Part shown: positions 11,533 to 23,685 of the stretch, piece by piece
Numbering within the stretch: the first letter of the stretch is position 1
Layout of the letters: every line of letters begins with the position of its first letter
NCBI GenBank assembly: GCA_016617855.1
Contig: JAECUM010003209.1
Location: forward strand, 113,634-177,633
Origin: Megalonaias nervosa
Taxonomy: Eukaryota > Mollusca > Bivalvia > Unionida > Unionidae
DNA length: 64,000 nucleotides
Direction of reading: 5' to 3'
Position numbers and translations under genes: made by a program
Notes under the pieces: model-generated
Databases searched by the model: none
The model's input: the letters and a program-made list of their open reading frames with translations, nothing else
Told to the model about the DNA's origin: nothing

Positions 11533-13209
11533 GTGAGCTTTTGTCCTTATTATCAGGTTTTTTGTTAAGCCATGAGCTAAGGAGATTCTGTCATGTTATG
11601 CTTGGGTGCATGCTTTTTGTTCATGGGGTGGTATCACACACTTCATCTCTAATGTTTCAAGACCATGAATGCAAACTTTTGAACGTGTTTTAAGTGTAAG
11701 TACACTTGCAGAACAGTCATAAAAGTTCGAAGTAACAACAACGCAGACTTCAAATATTTTCTCTCACTCCCATTTCAACCACTGTTGAGTGTGAATGGGG
11801 GAGGAGATATACATTTTATTTATTTTGTGCTAATTGGACAACAATTCATAACAAATTATCTGACATGCTTTTGATGACTCAGATCTATGGCTGCAATTTG
11901 TTCACATGTGGAAATGGATTAATTGTATTTACTGCCTGTAAACATTTGCTAAGATTGTAAACATGTAAATCAGTGCAGGAACTACCCATTCCATTCAAAT
12001 TATATATTTCCACATATTTGCATAAGAGGATTGCATAGTAGATATTTTGTGTTATTTCTTTTTTTATTTTAAAGTTTGTACTGTATCTGTGAATATGGCA
12101 TCTCAGGTGAAGAAGAATGTCAGTAATTGTACGTTAATGTACACATTACACCCTGTTGCTATCAGGTTGATTTACTGTCACTGCTGATAAAAAAATTCTT
12201 TGAACTACAATATTTTCCTATGAGCAACATTTTGTTAACATAACCATTGATAAGTAGCATCATATTTTAAAGAAACAGTTTAAAGTTTGTAATCCACTGC
12301 TTACTTTCTCATTGTGAATCCTACAAAAGTATCCCATGTGCATGTCCAGGCAGTTCCATTATCAATTTTTCCATTATGTACATATATATAATAGTTTGAA
12401 ATGATATCACTACAAGCCTAGGGATATTGTACAGAAAATATTAGATGTATTCAACAAAGACATGTCTTACAAACTGAATCCTGTTATAATAAGAGATGAA
12501 GGACATGCCGCAAATGAAAGAACTGCAAGTTAGGCAAAGTTTTGCATGTACATTATCATATTTGTCAGCTGTTCACTAAGTATAGCCAGTAGATAGGGGG
12601 AAAAGTTTCTAATTGTTTTGATTAAACAGTACTGCTTTGGTTATTGATAACTGTATACATTTAGTAATTTTGGTAATGTTGCAGCTTTACTCAGATCTTT
12701 GTGTTTAGACCCTGCTAATTTAATTTGGGACCTTACATGTTTTTTAAACAAGTTTCAGACACCCACATACCTTTAATAATCTTCATCAGATTTGTAGAAA
12801 AACAAAGAAATTCTATCCATCATAATAGTTGAAAAAAGATTCTGAACATTAAAAAATGAAAGGAAAAGAAATATCCTTATTGGAAAGAAAATCTCTTGCA
12901 CCCCACAAGAAAATTCAGTGGTCTGCCCATTAGTCGTTTTTTGAATGGAGGAAGCAGGCATACTTAGAGGAAGCCAAATGCACCTTGAATCAAAGACAGT
13001 GTATATAATATTTCTATGGAATGAAATTTACATTTTGTTGGCAATAAACTGCATAGAAATCATTATAAATGTTTCATTTTTTTTATTTAAAATGTGAGCA
13101 GTTACATAGGAATATGTTAATTTTTTACTATTAGGTGGAAGGCATTAGTAATGTTTGTAGTCTGTTGGTCAAAGACCATTAATTAACACAAGTTTGTTAA
13201 CCCTTTTCT
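11533..13209. other. ACOT8 intron, no gene seen
   Basis: AT-rich non-coding intron. Short open frames only, none recognisable. Confidence 0.5.
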
Positions 13210-14110
13210 ACATCTTCCTTTTGCAGAAGTTTGTTACTACTACTCCTAAACTACTGGTACATGGAGGATTACCATAAAAATGTAAACACTCATTCATCCC
13301 ATGGTCTAGTTAGTCCTAAATGAAAAAGGTGCTGCTCTGAAAATCTTGGTATTGCTACTCCTTCCAAACTGATGGTCATATATGTCGAAATGGGGTTTTC
13401 ACAGAAAGACTTCCTATGATGTCTAGTTGTTCTTAATGAAAATGGTGCTGATCTGATGTCCCATATCGCTACTACTCCAGCTGTCTTGAAAATCTGAATT
13501 TAAAGTCATATTGTCATGAGATTTTCACCAGAAGAATTCTTATGATGTATTGTTTGACTTAAATGGAAATGGTGCTGATCTGAAATCCAATATGGCTACT
13601 ATCGCAGTCATCTTGACGATATTGTTGCTCCTGATGAACAGAAGGTCATACCAATATGGGGTTTTCACTAGAAGACTTCTTGTAATGTCCAGTTGGTTCC
13701 AAATGAAAATTGTGCAGATTTAACTTCCAATATGGCCACCACACTGATTATCTTGAAAACTTACAACATCTCTTCCTAGATGGATGTTCATTGTGACATG
13801 CGGTTTTCTCCAAAACACTTCTTGTGATATATAGTTGAACCTGAATGAAAATGGTGCTTATGTGACATCCAGTATGCCATCAGTGTAGCTGTTTTTAAAC
13901 TCTTGTTGTTATTATTCCTCAACAGATGTCATATGATATTTAGTTGGTCCTAAACAAAACTTGTGCTGATTTGACACGTAATATGGCCTCCATGGTAACC
14001 ATCTTTAAAATCTTATCACTACTCCTCCTGAATGGATGGTCATATTCGCATGGTGTTCCAATATGAAGATGATGCTGATCTTACATCCAGTATGGCTGCA
14101 ACTGCAGCTA
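13210..14110 (+). repeat. Degenerate tandem array, ~140-bp units, family A
   Basis: About six diverged copies of a ~130-145-base unit. Recurrent blocks are 'cttcttatgatgtctagttg', 'aaatgaaaatggtgctgatc', 'ccaatatggc' and 'ttgaaaatctt', plus a 'ggttttcac' block. The same family recurs near 2.7-3.06 kb and at 20.4-21.2 kb, always in the same orientation. Non-coding. Confidence 0.75.
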
Positions 14111-16575
14111 AACTTAAATTCATCTTATTGCTCAGAAATACAGGAGATGGTCTCATTAAAAATTATCTTGTTTTAGATTATTTGAAATTATTTTTGGCAT
14201 CACTCTTTTTGAGGGACTCATATAAATAGGAAGAGTGAACTATGCCTTAGAATAGAGTTTACTTTGGTTGTGTACCTCAGCATAACCTGGAACTGGGAGT
14301 TTACTTTGTTTGTGTACCTATACATCGCCTGGAACCAGGCGTTTAACCCATCTGATATATTTACATATCTTGTGTTAATTTTTATCATTATAGATTGTAA
14401 CGGTCATTTAGTAGACATCATATTAAATAGCTGATATTATCTATTTGGGGTTTCTACTTTGATATGAAGTCATTTCATTGTAGTAAACTTGTGTTTGTAG
14501 CCTTTTGTGCCTTGGAAGGTGTAGAAATAATCTTGTTGATGAATTTGATGGGATTTGGGTTCAGGTCATTGTTTTTCTGCTATGAAAACCTGGTTCACCT
14601 GATATTTGATTGGTTGGCTGTTAAAGGACCTGACCTTGTTGACAGGTTGGAATGTTTTGGAAATTAACTTTTGGCCCTCACCAGGTTCTCCAGTTTTTTT
14701 TTTATATAAGGTGGTGAATAACAGAAGTATTATTCTTATCTTAAACATCTGTAGTGGAGAGTCATTTAAACATGCTCAATTTATGCCACTCTCTCAAAAA
14801 GTACAGTACATAATAACTTGTGAGCACCCCCAAAATTCCAGATTAGTTCAGTAGTGTTCCAGATGAAGTCTAATCTATTGTGCTGATGTTCCAAAAGACT
14901 TGAATAATATATATGATATGTTAACTGTCTTGGTGTATTACATTGATGCAGTCCAAAATGTCTTTAAACAGATTAACAGTTATTCCCAAAAAGTTGCTTT
15001 GTTCTGAAGTTTATGAGCACTTTGTAATTCCAATGAATAGTTCCAATAAATAAATCCTCTCATATAATATGTAAGGTGAAGTTGTTTGCATTTGCAACGT
15101 ACACTGTGGAGAGAATGTTGGCATATCTCCATGCTGCTTTCATGTACTGTGGCTGACATTTCTTTGGAAATTGTAAATGTTTTAAGCTGACAGTAGACCA
15201 AAATGGTTGCTACCACGTGAATGAAAAATTAACCTGAATCAGTCAAAAATACACTAGCTTTAGAAGTTATTAAAATAAGGAAAACAAATTTTGCTGAAGT
15301 AGGCAAATACCAGCTTCTGAAAGTGCAATGAATGAACTACAAAATATCTGAAAAGTAAAAAAGTTTGTCAGGTCTTTTTTTTTACAATTCACCTTTGAAG
15401 TCCTGGAAGCAAAAATGACCAAGTGGAGCTAGCAGGTTTTTTTTTTTTACAAGCACATCAGAAGTGATTCCAAGCTGTCTACTCTACAACCCAAATTACA
15501 CCCATCAGTCATACACCAAAAATACCTAAAATATTGAAGGTCTTTATTAAATGGCAAGTATAACCAGTGAGGAAATTCTAGGAATTTTTTTTCTTTAAAA
15601 ATCTAACCCTACGTAAAATACAAAACTGTAGAGCATCACCTGAAAGAATCACTGAAGATGTGTTGTCAACTTACATAAAAGTTGTCATTTTCTGTAATCA
15701 ATTTCAAACATTTTGATATATTATACATGGTATTTACTTCCAAGATGACAATCACATAGTTAATTTACTACACCCCTCAGAAGTAGCTTGAATGTAACTT
15801 CATGATGTCAAGAATGTATTGTAATGTCATTGAAACATGCTGTAATTTTGACATGAAAGAAAGATATTCAAAAGAAAATGCCTATGAAGCATTTTTATAT
15901 TTCAATTCAAACATTAAATAATGTATTCTGATCATTTCCCGAGTTGTGTTCTATACTCCGGTCATGTTTACATTTAAATCAAGAGAGAAAAGTGGGGACA
16001 GTTCCATACAATTTGAAGTAATAGTGCAAAAATTGTCTAGCAGCACATTGAGATAAATAAGTTCTTGATGCTGTAACTTAACAACAGAAGACAAAAATAT
16101 ATTTCTTTTAAATAATTAGTTTTATATTCTGTACCAGTAAGTAACTTTAATCTATACTACTGCTTTTATGCCGAAGAGTTGAAAGGTCAAGGGGAATTAA
16201 CTCCTGTTGAGACCATTCAGTGGACAAGGAAGGTGAATGGTGATTATATCCATAATGGATTACAATGAAAATGAAACAAGTAGCCTGCATTGTAGGGTCA
16301 TTCACAATACTGTAACTTATTTTTAAATGTTTACTTTGTATTCTAGCAAATAAATGATTTGCTGAATTTTACAAAACTTGTTAGTTTTTATTTACTCTTT
16401 GTTGTTACTTAGTTTAAGATCATTTGTCATAACACAAGCACTTCAACAAAGTTGAAATGGTAATGGACTACCATTGTGCTTTTCAGATCTCAAATCAGAC
16501 AAATAAAAAAATAACACATCTGTGTACAAAAGTAGATCATTGAATTTAATACAAGTTATTTGATTCAAATTTCAG
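14111..16575. other. ACOT8 intron, no gene seen
   Basis: AT-rich intron DNA. No exon, RNA gene or transposon was recognised. The acceptor TTTCAG precedes 16576. Confidence 0.5.
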
Positions 16576-16733
16576 ACATGCTGACACTCCAGACAAGGAA
16601 AGAGAGTTCATCATGAAGATGCTGTCTTGTGACATCCCTGTGGATATACGGCCTGTGGATCCAGAGGGATATTTCCGCCTACGTTCATCAGAACCAGTTC
16701 GCTATGTGTGGTTTAAAGCAGAAGGACACATCG
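16576..16733 (+). CDS. Acyl-CoA thioesterase 8, internal exon
   Basis: Completes the split Lys codon from 11532, then reads HADTPDKEREFIMKMLSCDI and PVDIRPVDPEGYFRLRSSEP, ending in YVWFKAEGHIG. The P.DIRPV.P segment and W.(R/K)A.G.IG ending match the start of the second hotdog domain of ACOT8 (human-type EIKPVNP...MFWVRARGYIG). The donor is GTTAGC after 16733, again one base into a Gly codon, matching the exon at 18212. No frame damage. Confidence 0.93.
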
Positions 16734-16823
16734 GTTAGCCTTGCATATATTCATAAGTCACATATATAAAATGATAGTTGGGGTTTGAAAAGTACCATAA
16801 TGGTCAATACCATAAATCACAAA

Positions 16824-16845
16824 TGTGTGTGTGTGTGTGTGTGTG
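16824..16845. repeat. (TG)n microsatellite
   Basis: Eleven uninterrupted TG dinucleotides in the intron. A G-rich run follows at ~16900-16916. Confidence 0.95.
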
Positions 16846-18211
16846 GATATAGATGCATATTAAACAAGAAATACTTAAAACAGTCATTACATTTTTACCG
16901 GGGGGTGGGGGGGGGGCAGAGAAACGTTCATTGATACGTACATATGCAGATATTAAAAAAATTGGTAGTTAAGCATAAATAGTTAGAATGCATGTAGTCA
17001 CCAGCTGATCACATTGTATTCAAAAAAGTAATTCCTTCACAAATGTGCAGAATGAAGCAATGGGGGTGGGGCTATGTGGTGGTGACCGAAACTGCTCTTA
17101 ACAGTTCAGGAAATAAAATTGTTTTAATGGGTGGGTATGACTGGATATTTGGGCAGGGATCGGTTGTCTGTCAGTTTCCTTAAATAAGTAGGTAAATTTT
17201 AATTGATTTATAAATTTGGCCAAGAAACATTCTTAGACCACTAGCCTTTTGCTTGTGTATGCCAGATGTGTGAGCAAACATCAGTTGGCTATTGTTTACT
17301 GAACTGCGCAAAGATTGTAAACAGGATGCATCCACCAGTTGGAGGTCAAAACATGACACTTAAATAGGTTCTCATAGAAACACCTGTGTCTGTCAATCGA
17401 CACTTTTCACTTTTTTGAATAGAATAGGACATGTTGCATTTATGATAATGACACTGAAACTAAATTAAAAGACAGACCTGAAACACGACTTTCACTTGAC
17501 AAGGCTTGTTCATTTGGTATTTATTTCTTCAAATGTTGCACCAGTTGGAATTACTAACATTTAAATTGATTAATATTTCATCATATATTGTTCTTTACAG
17601 TGTATTGAAAATTTGCTTGGGTTTTTTTTATATAAAAAAGAAAATATAACAAAATATGACTTTTTATTGAAGGTTATGAATGTCTTGATTTTGAATAAAC
17701 TTTCCAAGCACTGTTTTCTATGATAAAACAAGCAATATATCAAGGTTTCATTTACCAGTTTTGATTAGAGTTTTTATTCACATTCAGTATAGAGAGGCCT
17801 AATTTTGGGGTATTTCTTATAAGCAAAAATGTGATCCACACCTACCACTGCATCATAAGCAGGTCTGCAAATTATCTGGGCATGCTAAAAGAAGGGAGCA
17901 GCATATTAGAATTATGCTTATGCTTTAACTGGTTTCCTTCCAAACTGATTATATATATTAAAGAAATCATTTTTCTTATGAAACACTATACTATGGAATT
18001 TCACACAACAACAGTGTTTTATTCCACTCTACTGTTTTTAAATGATTATTGTGAGCGAGTAGACTTCTTGCCTTGAAAAAATGTAGCACCAAATTGACAT
18101 GTTTTTTGATAAAGTTGGAAGATGAAGTTACGTTTGGTTAATTAATTTTTCTAACTTTGTTTTGGTGGCTATCATCAAGTTTGACTGATATTATTTCATT
18201 GTTTTGTCCAG
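16846..18211. other. ACOT8 intron, no gene seen
   Basis: Non-coding. Apart from the G-rich run near 16.9 kb, nothing is recognised. It ends with the acceptor TTTTGTCCAG at 18202-18211. Confidence 0.5.
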
Positions 18212-18403
18212 GTGATGATAATAAAGTACACCAGTGCATGGCTGCTTACCAGTCTGATTATTCACTGCTTGGAGTTGCCCTGCAGCCAGGTGGCAAGAAC
18301 TATGAAACGACTTTCATGACCTCCCTAGACCACACAATATGGTTTCATGCCCCATTTCGAGTAGATGAGTGGATGTTGTATGAAATCTTCAGTCCCCAGT
18401 GTG
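18212..18403 (+). CDS. Acyl-CoA thioesterase 8, internal exon with catalytic Asp and Ser
   Basis: Frame continues as GDDNKVHQCMAAYQSDYSLL and GVALQPGG, then FMTSLDHTIWFHAPFRVDEW and MLYEIFSPQCG. The Asp in YQSDYSLL and the Ser in TSLDHTIWFH line up with the catalytic Asp and Thr/Ser of TesB-type thioesterases (E. coli TesB Asp204 and Thr228). The third residue, Gln, is on the last exon. The donor GTAGGT follows 18403, leaving one base of a Gly codon. The next coding exon lies 22.3 kb away at 40686, beyond the nested transposons. Confidence 0.94.
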
Positions 18404-18759
18404 GTAGGTAGAAAAGGGTAAAAGTCAACTCTCTGCTGCAGTCTTTTAAGGATACCAAGTTCCATATGCAATACTGTAATTCCCATAGTCACTAGGGTCA
18501 TATTCAATTTTAAGTATTAAAATAGTGTCTCTAAAATATGCTTAAAATTGGCCACTTTTGTAAAACCAATGCTTACTGCACAGCTTGCAATGACATTATC
18601 ATTATATTAATGTGTCATTGATATGACATGCCTTATTATGTTGGTGTATCATAGTGTTAGAACTCTGGGAATGATTAAACATAAAATGATGTGGTTGTGA
18701 CTTCTGTTTCATATTATATGATTGCAGTTTTGGCAGAGCTTCTAATGCTGTGAACATGT

Positions 18760-20100
18760 CTGTCCATATTGCTATTAACTTTTCTGCATAACTTCAGTTC
18801 TATAGCATGTAACTTCATCAGACTCTCTAGGTAGCTTACGCTTCGGAAAAGAAAGTTCAGGGGGCAAAAGATTAAATGTCAACATCACTGTTAGAAAAAT
18901 AAGGGTTTCAGCCCAGTAACATGAATTCTGCATCACATACTTGGATCAGATTGTTTGGATAGTTTGCACTTGGGTTAAGAAAGAAGGTCAAAAGGTCAAA
19001 GATTAAGATCAAAGACTAAGATTTCTGGATTGTAACATTAGTTCTACATCACATTCTGGGACCAAACTTTGCAGATAGCTTGCACTTGGGGTACGGAAGA
19101 ATCGTGTCAATTTTGGGGTAAGGAAGAATCGTGTCAATTTTGGGGTAAAGGTGGATTCTAAAGGTTGGAGGTCTTGGTGACAGTGACTGAAAGAACATAG
19201 ATGTCTTTTTTTCACAGTAAAATTAGTTCTTAACCACCCATCTGGACTAAACTTTGGGTAAAAAAATAATCTTATCAATTCAGAATCCATAGGTCAGAAT
19301 TCAAGGTCAGTAACTGAAATGAGAAAAGATTGTTTCTGCATGATAACATTAGTTCAGGATGACAGACCTGGACCAAATGAAATGGTTTCCACACAATAAT
19401 ATTAATATACACCTCAATGAAATATGGTGGATATCTTGGTCTTGGGGTAAGGAAGAAGCCTGTCCGGCTTGAAGCAAAATAGTCAAAGATCAAGGTTATT
19501 TGGACTGGAAGAAGAAAATTAGTTTCCTCACAAATATTACAGTTCTTGACTATTTAACTTCACAAAGTTTGTGGAGGACTTGGAGGTTGGGTAAGAAGAA
19601 AACCAGCTGATTTAGGAGTAAAAGGTCAAGGTCATTGACTGAAAGAAAAAAGGTTTCTAGACAGTAACTTAGTTCTTCATCAGATTTGTGGACTAAACTT
19701 TGTGGATAGCTTGCACTTGGAAGAAGGAAAAAATGTTGAGGTGGAAAGGTTATAGGTCAAGTTTACTGTGACTTAAAGTAGAAAAAATGTGTTTTTTTTG
19801 CAATACAATTTTTGTTTTAGACAACATACCTTGACCAAAGTTTGTGATGGGCATGCACTTAAGATATGGAAGAAGCCTGTTAATTTTGGCATCAAAAGGT
19901 CAAAGGTTAAGGTCGTTTTGGCTTAAAGAAAAAATGGGTTTTGCAAGTAAAACTTTTATTCTTAATTTCCTTGACCAACAAGGATGGCTTGCACTTAGGA
20001 TAGTAAAGCAGACCATTACATTCTTGTGTCAAAAGTCATGGTCAAGACAAACAGAATGAAAAAATAAAATAGTTTCTGCACAGTAACTTTATTTCATGAC
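18760..20100 (+). repeat. Degenerate tandem array, ~140-150-bp units, family B
   Basis: About eight or nine diverged units. Each carries 'gtttctgcacagtaac', 'ttagttct..atcac', 'tggaccaaactttg', 'tagcttgcacttggg', 'gaagaa.c.tgtcaattttgggg' and 'aaaggtcaaggtca' blocks. Individual units have private deletions and one internal duplication (~19090-19145). Non-coding and distinct from family A. Confidence 0.75.
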
Positions 20101-20394
20101 TGCATACCTGACCATATATCCAGGTAATTGAGATCCATTGTTTTGTTCCTACATGGATAACTATTAAATTTAGGGCAAGTGTATACTGTGCTGTTCATGG
20201 TATTCATGTTATATAATGAAAATGAAAATTCTTGTATAATTTGAATAACTGTAATAACAATTCTGTGAAAGAATATGATAAAGTCAGTTAAAAGTAAATG
20301 AGACAGAGGGAAATGTTTAAGGGTTTTTGACCTACCGTAAATTGGCAATATCAGAAGCGCTTATGGGATGACATGTTGTCAGTCATCCATCCAT

Positions 20395-21240
20395 CAGCAT
20401 AACTTTATTACCTTTACTCCACCTCAACTACCTGGAGGATTGCCATGAAACATTATACACACATTCATGTCATAGTCTAGGTGGTCCTAAATGACAATTG
20501 TGCTGCTTGGAAAACCAATATGGCTGCTTGTTATTGCTACCTTCCTGAAGGCACTGTTATGTCAATGTAGTTTTTTCCCTAACAGACTTATTACAATGTC
20601 TAGTTGGTCCTAAATGAAAAGGTGCCAATCTGGCATCAAACATGACCACCATGGCAGCCATCCTTAGATAATTTTCAGCACAACTCCTTCTAAATGGAAA
20701 TTCATATTAACACAAGGTTTTCAACAGAATAAGTCATATGATGTCTGTTTGATCTAAATATAAATGATGCCACTTATACATTCATTATGGTTGCCACAGT
20801 GCCCATTGTGAAAATATTGTTATCACTACTCCTCCTGAATGAAGGGACATATCAATATGGGGTTTTCACATAAAGACTTTTTATCATTTCTGCTTGGTCC
20901 TAAATGAAACTGGTGCCACTCAGGCATTCAGTATTGCTTCCACAGAGGCCATCTACCAAATCTTGCTATCCTCCTGAATGGATAGACAAATTGGCATAAC
21001 CTTTTTTCTAAAAGACTTCATATGATGTCTAGTTGGTCCTAAATGAAAACAGTACTGACATCCACTATGGCCACCTGAAGCCATCAAAATCTTGTTACCA
21101 ATGCTCCTTCTGAATGGAAAGTCACATCAGCAGAGCGTTTTCACCAGAAGATTCCATATGGTATTTAGTTGGTCTTGAATGAAATTGTGCACATCTAAAA
21201 TGGCCACCACAACAGCTGATTTCAAAATCTTAATATCAGA
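20395..21240 (+). repeat. Degenerate tandem array, ~140-bp units, family A
   Basis: About six diverged copies of the unit seen at 13.2-14.1 kb, with the same blocks ('atgtctagttggtcctaaatg', 'ggtgcc/gctgatctg', 'atggccacc', 'aatcttgttatc'). Same orientation as the other two family A arrays. Confidence 0.75.
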
Positions 21241-21849
21241 GATGGTTTGATGGAAGTCTTGTTTGTGAAAAAACTATGTTATCTCAATAATTTACTCATG
21301 CTGAACAAATTAATTAACCTCCATACCCTTTCCTTGCATATTTAATAAGAGGTGTGTCTGATCTAAACCATGTGCAAATTTGATGAATTTGTAAACACAG
21401 ATTCAGGTATTATTTTTATGATTTATGGTTGTTTAATAATAGGATACTTTTTCCACTTTTCTATGTAATGACCCTTACTTGGCATTTTTCTTAGTTTGGA
21501 TTACTTGACCCCTTAGCTTTATAAAATTATAATTTTAAAAAATGTGAAATGCACAAACATTTCAAAAGCAGTCATCCTTAAACTGGGTAATTTGTGATCA
21601 TCAGTGTGTGGACAGCCTGTTGTCATGATGACATGAATTTCAAAATGTTGAGAGACAATAATTTTTTTTAAAATTTGTATTTCATGACTGAATGAGAAAT
21701 AATATTTAAATTAATTCTTTTGTTGTTCAGAATTCTAAACAGAGGATCTCTTATGAATGATCATTTTGTGTCATGTTTATGATAAGAGTTGAATTATATT
21801 ATTTACATGAAATAAATGGTCTGCATTAGGTAGCATTTTGTATTACAGA

Positions 21850-22380
21850 ACCCTATATTTCACATAATATTAATGGCTTTAAATCAGTCTAAGATGTTCT
21901 TAATTGGTGTTGCCCAAGTTATTGTACACTTGTCATTACTATTTGTCCTTCTGAAATAACCCTTAAAATACAAAAGTACGGTCATCGTATTAACTTTACA
22001 GAAGTACCTCGGATGCTTTAATCTGCCAGTGATTTTCACACAGAACACCTGCATGATCAAGCTTTTGCCTAGTAAAAACTTTATCAAAGCTTTTACTATT
22101 GTTTTAGTTTTTATACTCCTCAAAGGAATTGTCTCTGGAATCTTGTTGATGCACACATTATGGTCAACAAGTATTAGTTGCCTGACTTTGTCTTAGGTAA
22201 GGGACCAACAGAATCTACCATTATTCTGCTAAATGGTTCATCAAATGCAGGAATAGGTTGCAGATGAGCCTTAGGTATCTTCTGATTGGGTTTTCCTACC
22301 ATTTGACGAGTATGACAAGATCTGCAGTATTTACAAACATAGCTTTTGATTTTTGGCCAATAAGAGTCAAGATCTTGTGA
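21850..22380 (-). pseudogene. Gypsy-type integrase, distal part (left of the Polinton)
   Basis: Minus-strand frames show YCRSCHTRQMVGKPNQKIP (the CxxC half of the HHCC zinc-binding domain). This is followed by LQPIPAFDEPFSRIMVDSVG and PLPKTKSGN, with the first catalytic Asp region of a retroviral integrase, then LLTIMCAST and IPLRSIKTKTIVKALIKF. Stops and frameshifts follow and similarity fades near 21.85 kb. The matching HH half lies at 37188-37416, on the other side of the inserted Polinton. Confidence 0.75.
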
Positions 22381-22624
22381 AGCAGCAGGCAGGGTGAACC
22401 CTACAACTTTTTGCCTGAACCGTTAAGTAAAAATAAATAACATAAAATAAGGGTCAAAACGATAAACCGAACCTTCTAACTATATTATTACCTTTTAGTT
22501 TGAAAAACGAATAATAAATCTTTTGGGTTAGCTCATTTTTGTTACTTCATTTTTGAATTTTGCTTTAATGCGTTTAGTTTACTCACGGGTCACTCAATTT
22601 TTGTCATTCACCCTTCCTGCTGCT
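22381..22624 (+). repeat. Left terminal inverted repeat of element 1
   Basis: 244 bases, the near-perfect reverse complement of 36944-37187. The repeat is itself bordered by inverted sequences. It starts AGCAGCAGGCAGGGTGAACC and its inner end, CATTCACCCTTCCTGCTGCT, is the imperfect reverse complement of that start. Confidence 0.95.
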
Positions 22625-22639
22625 ATGAATTTAAACAAT

Positions 22640-22658
22640 TATTATAAATATTATTAAT
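22640..22658 (+). promoter_or_regulatory. AT-rich start-proximal motif of element 1 genes (tentative)
   Basis: The bases just before the first ORF read as alternating A/T with TAAATATTATTAATATG. Similar short TAAATAT/ATAATATG contexts precede the ORFs at 24174, 25585, 26471 and 36271 and two ORFs in element 2. It may be a virus-type promoter or simply AT-rich spacing. Confidence 0.25.
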
Positions 22659-23654
22659 ATGGTTGTCATCGGAGAACCTCATTCAGCTAGATTAGCACGA
22701 GAGCGACTAGAAGCAATTAAAAAATATTTACCTGTTCGTGATGCTGTCAAGCAACAAGTACAAGAACGACAAGAATCTCAAGTCGAATTTGAAGAGGATA
22801 CAAAACAATTATTTAAACCTATTACAGAGACAACAAAACCACTTCTTCCTGCGCTAGAAAAAACCGCTGAAGCAACTGGCAAAATAGCCGAGCGGGCCAA
22901 GCAAACTAAGCGACTTCTGCGTAAACTTCCAGCTGATATAACTGATGCTTTACCAGCCCCGCCTGTAGAACCAGAACTTGAAGAAGCGGCTCCTGTAGAA
23001 ACACGAGAGCGAATAGAATTAGTTGATAAATTTACTAATGACGCCGTTGTTGACATCAGAAATATTAAGAATATAACTAATTTAGCTAAGTTTGCTGTTG
23101 ATAATTTTCACGACAGAAAGGATCTATTAAAACCTAAATACGCCAACAAACCCATTAGCAAGAAGGAATGGGAAAAGTGGATTTATCGCGTTCATTTTGA
23201 CACTAATCAGGCTAGAGATGATGATGAGCGTTTTGTTAATTATATTTACACTATTAATGAATATTATAAGTATCTTCAACTTCCACTTGAAGAGCAACAA
23301 AAATTAAGACAAACGTACTTAGAACAACAACAACGACAAAAATCACGAATACTTGCTCCACAGCGACAAGAACAACAAAAATCTGAAGAAGAAGAATTCC
23401 ATGACGTTCCTGAGACATCTGGAAGTGGATTTATTACTCATGGAAGTGGTCTTATTATATGTCCTAATAATATTCTCAATGACGTTGAACGTCTGGAGAT
23501 TCTCATCGGAGGAAAACGAGCTGGTAATAATTCCCCAGAAATCATTAATGAAGCAGCTGATATTTGCAGACGATTATTTACAGGCGGTATCATGGACGTT
23601 GATGTTTATCAGTCTCTTATTAATGAAATTGTCGATGACTACTATAGTGACTGA
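22659..23654 (+). CDS. Conserved Polinton protein of unknown function (331 aa)
   Basis: First gene of element 1, starting 34 bases inside the left TIR and followed closely by the capsid genes, so probably a virion or assembly protein. The N-terminal ~120 residues are charged and helical, with VQERQESQVEFEEDTKQLFK. The C-terminus has a Gly-Ser stretch (SGSGFITHGSG) and then a domain with ERLEILIGGKRAGNNSPEII and a helical tail. Element 2 has a broken homologue at 59054-60048 (shared F..(D/E).TK.(L/F)FKP(I/V)TE block and GSG...AGN.S.EI block). The C-terminal AGNN..E...I domain is common in invertebrate Polintons as far as I recall, without a known role. The frame is intact. Confidence 0.75.
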   Translation: MVVIGEPHSARLARERLEAIKKYLPVRDAVKQQVQERQESQVEFEEDTKQLFKPITETTKPLLPALEKTAEATGKIAERAKQTKRLLRKLPADITDALPAPPVEPELEEAAPVETRERIELVDKFTNDAVVDIRNIKNITNLAKFAVDNFHDRKDLLKPKYANKPISKKEWEKWIYRVHFDTNQARDDDERFVNYIYTINEYYKYLQLPLEEQQKLRQTYLEQQQRQKSRILAPQRQEQQKSEEEEFHDVPETSGSGFITHGSGLIICPNNILNDVERLEILIGGKRAGNNSPEIINEAADICRRLFTGGIMDVDVYQSLINEIVDDYYSD

Positions 23655-23685
23655 GTACGTAATTAAATACAATTACTATAATAAA

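Noticed and set aside
23353..23685. N-terminal 110 residues of the 268-codon frame ending at 24159
   Set aside because: They overlap the conserved C-terminus of the 331-aa gene in another frame; the ATG at 23686 fits the tight gene spacing.
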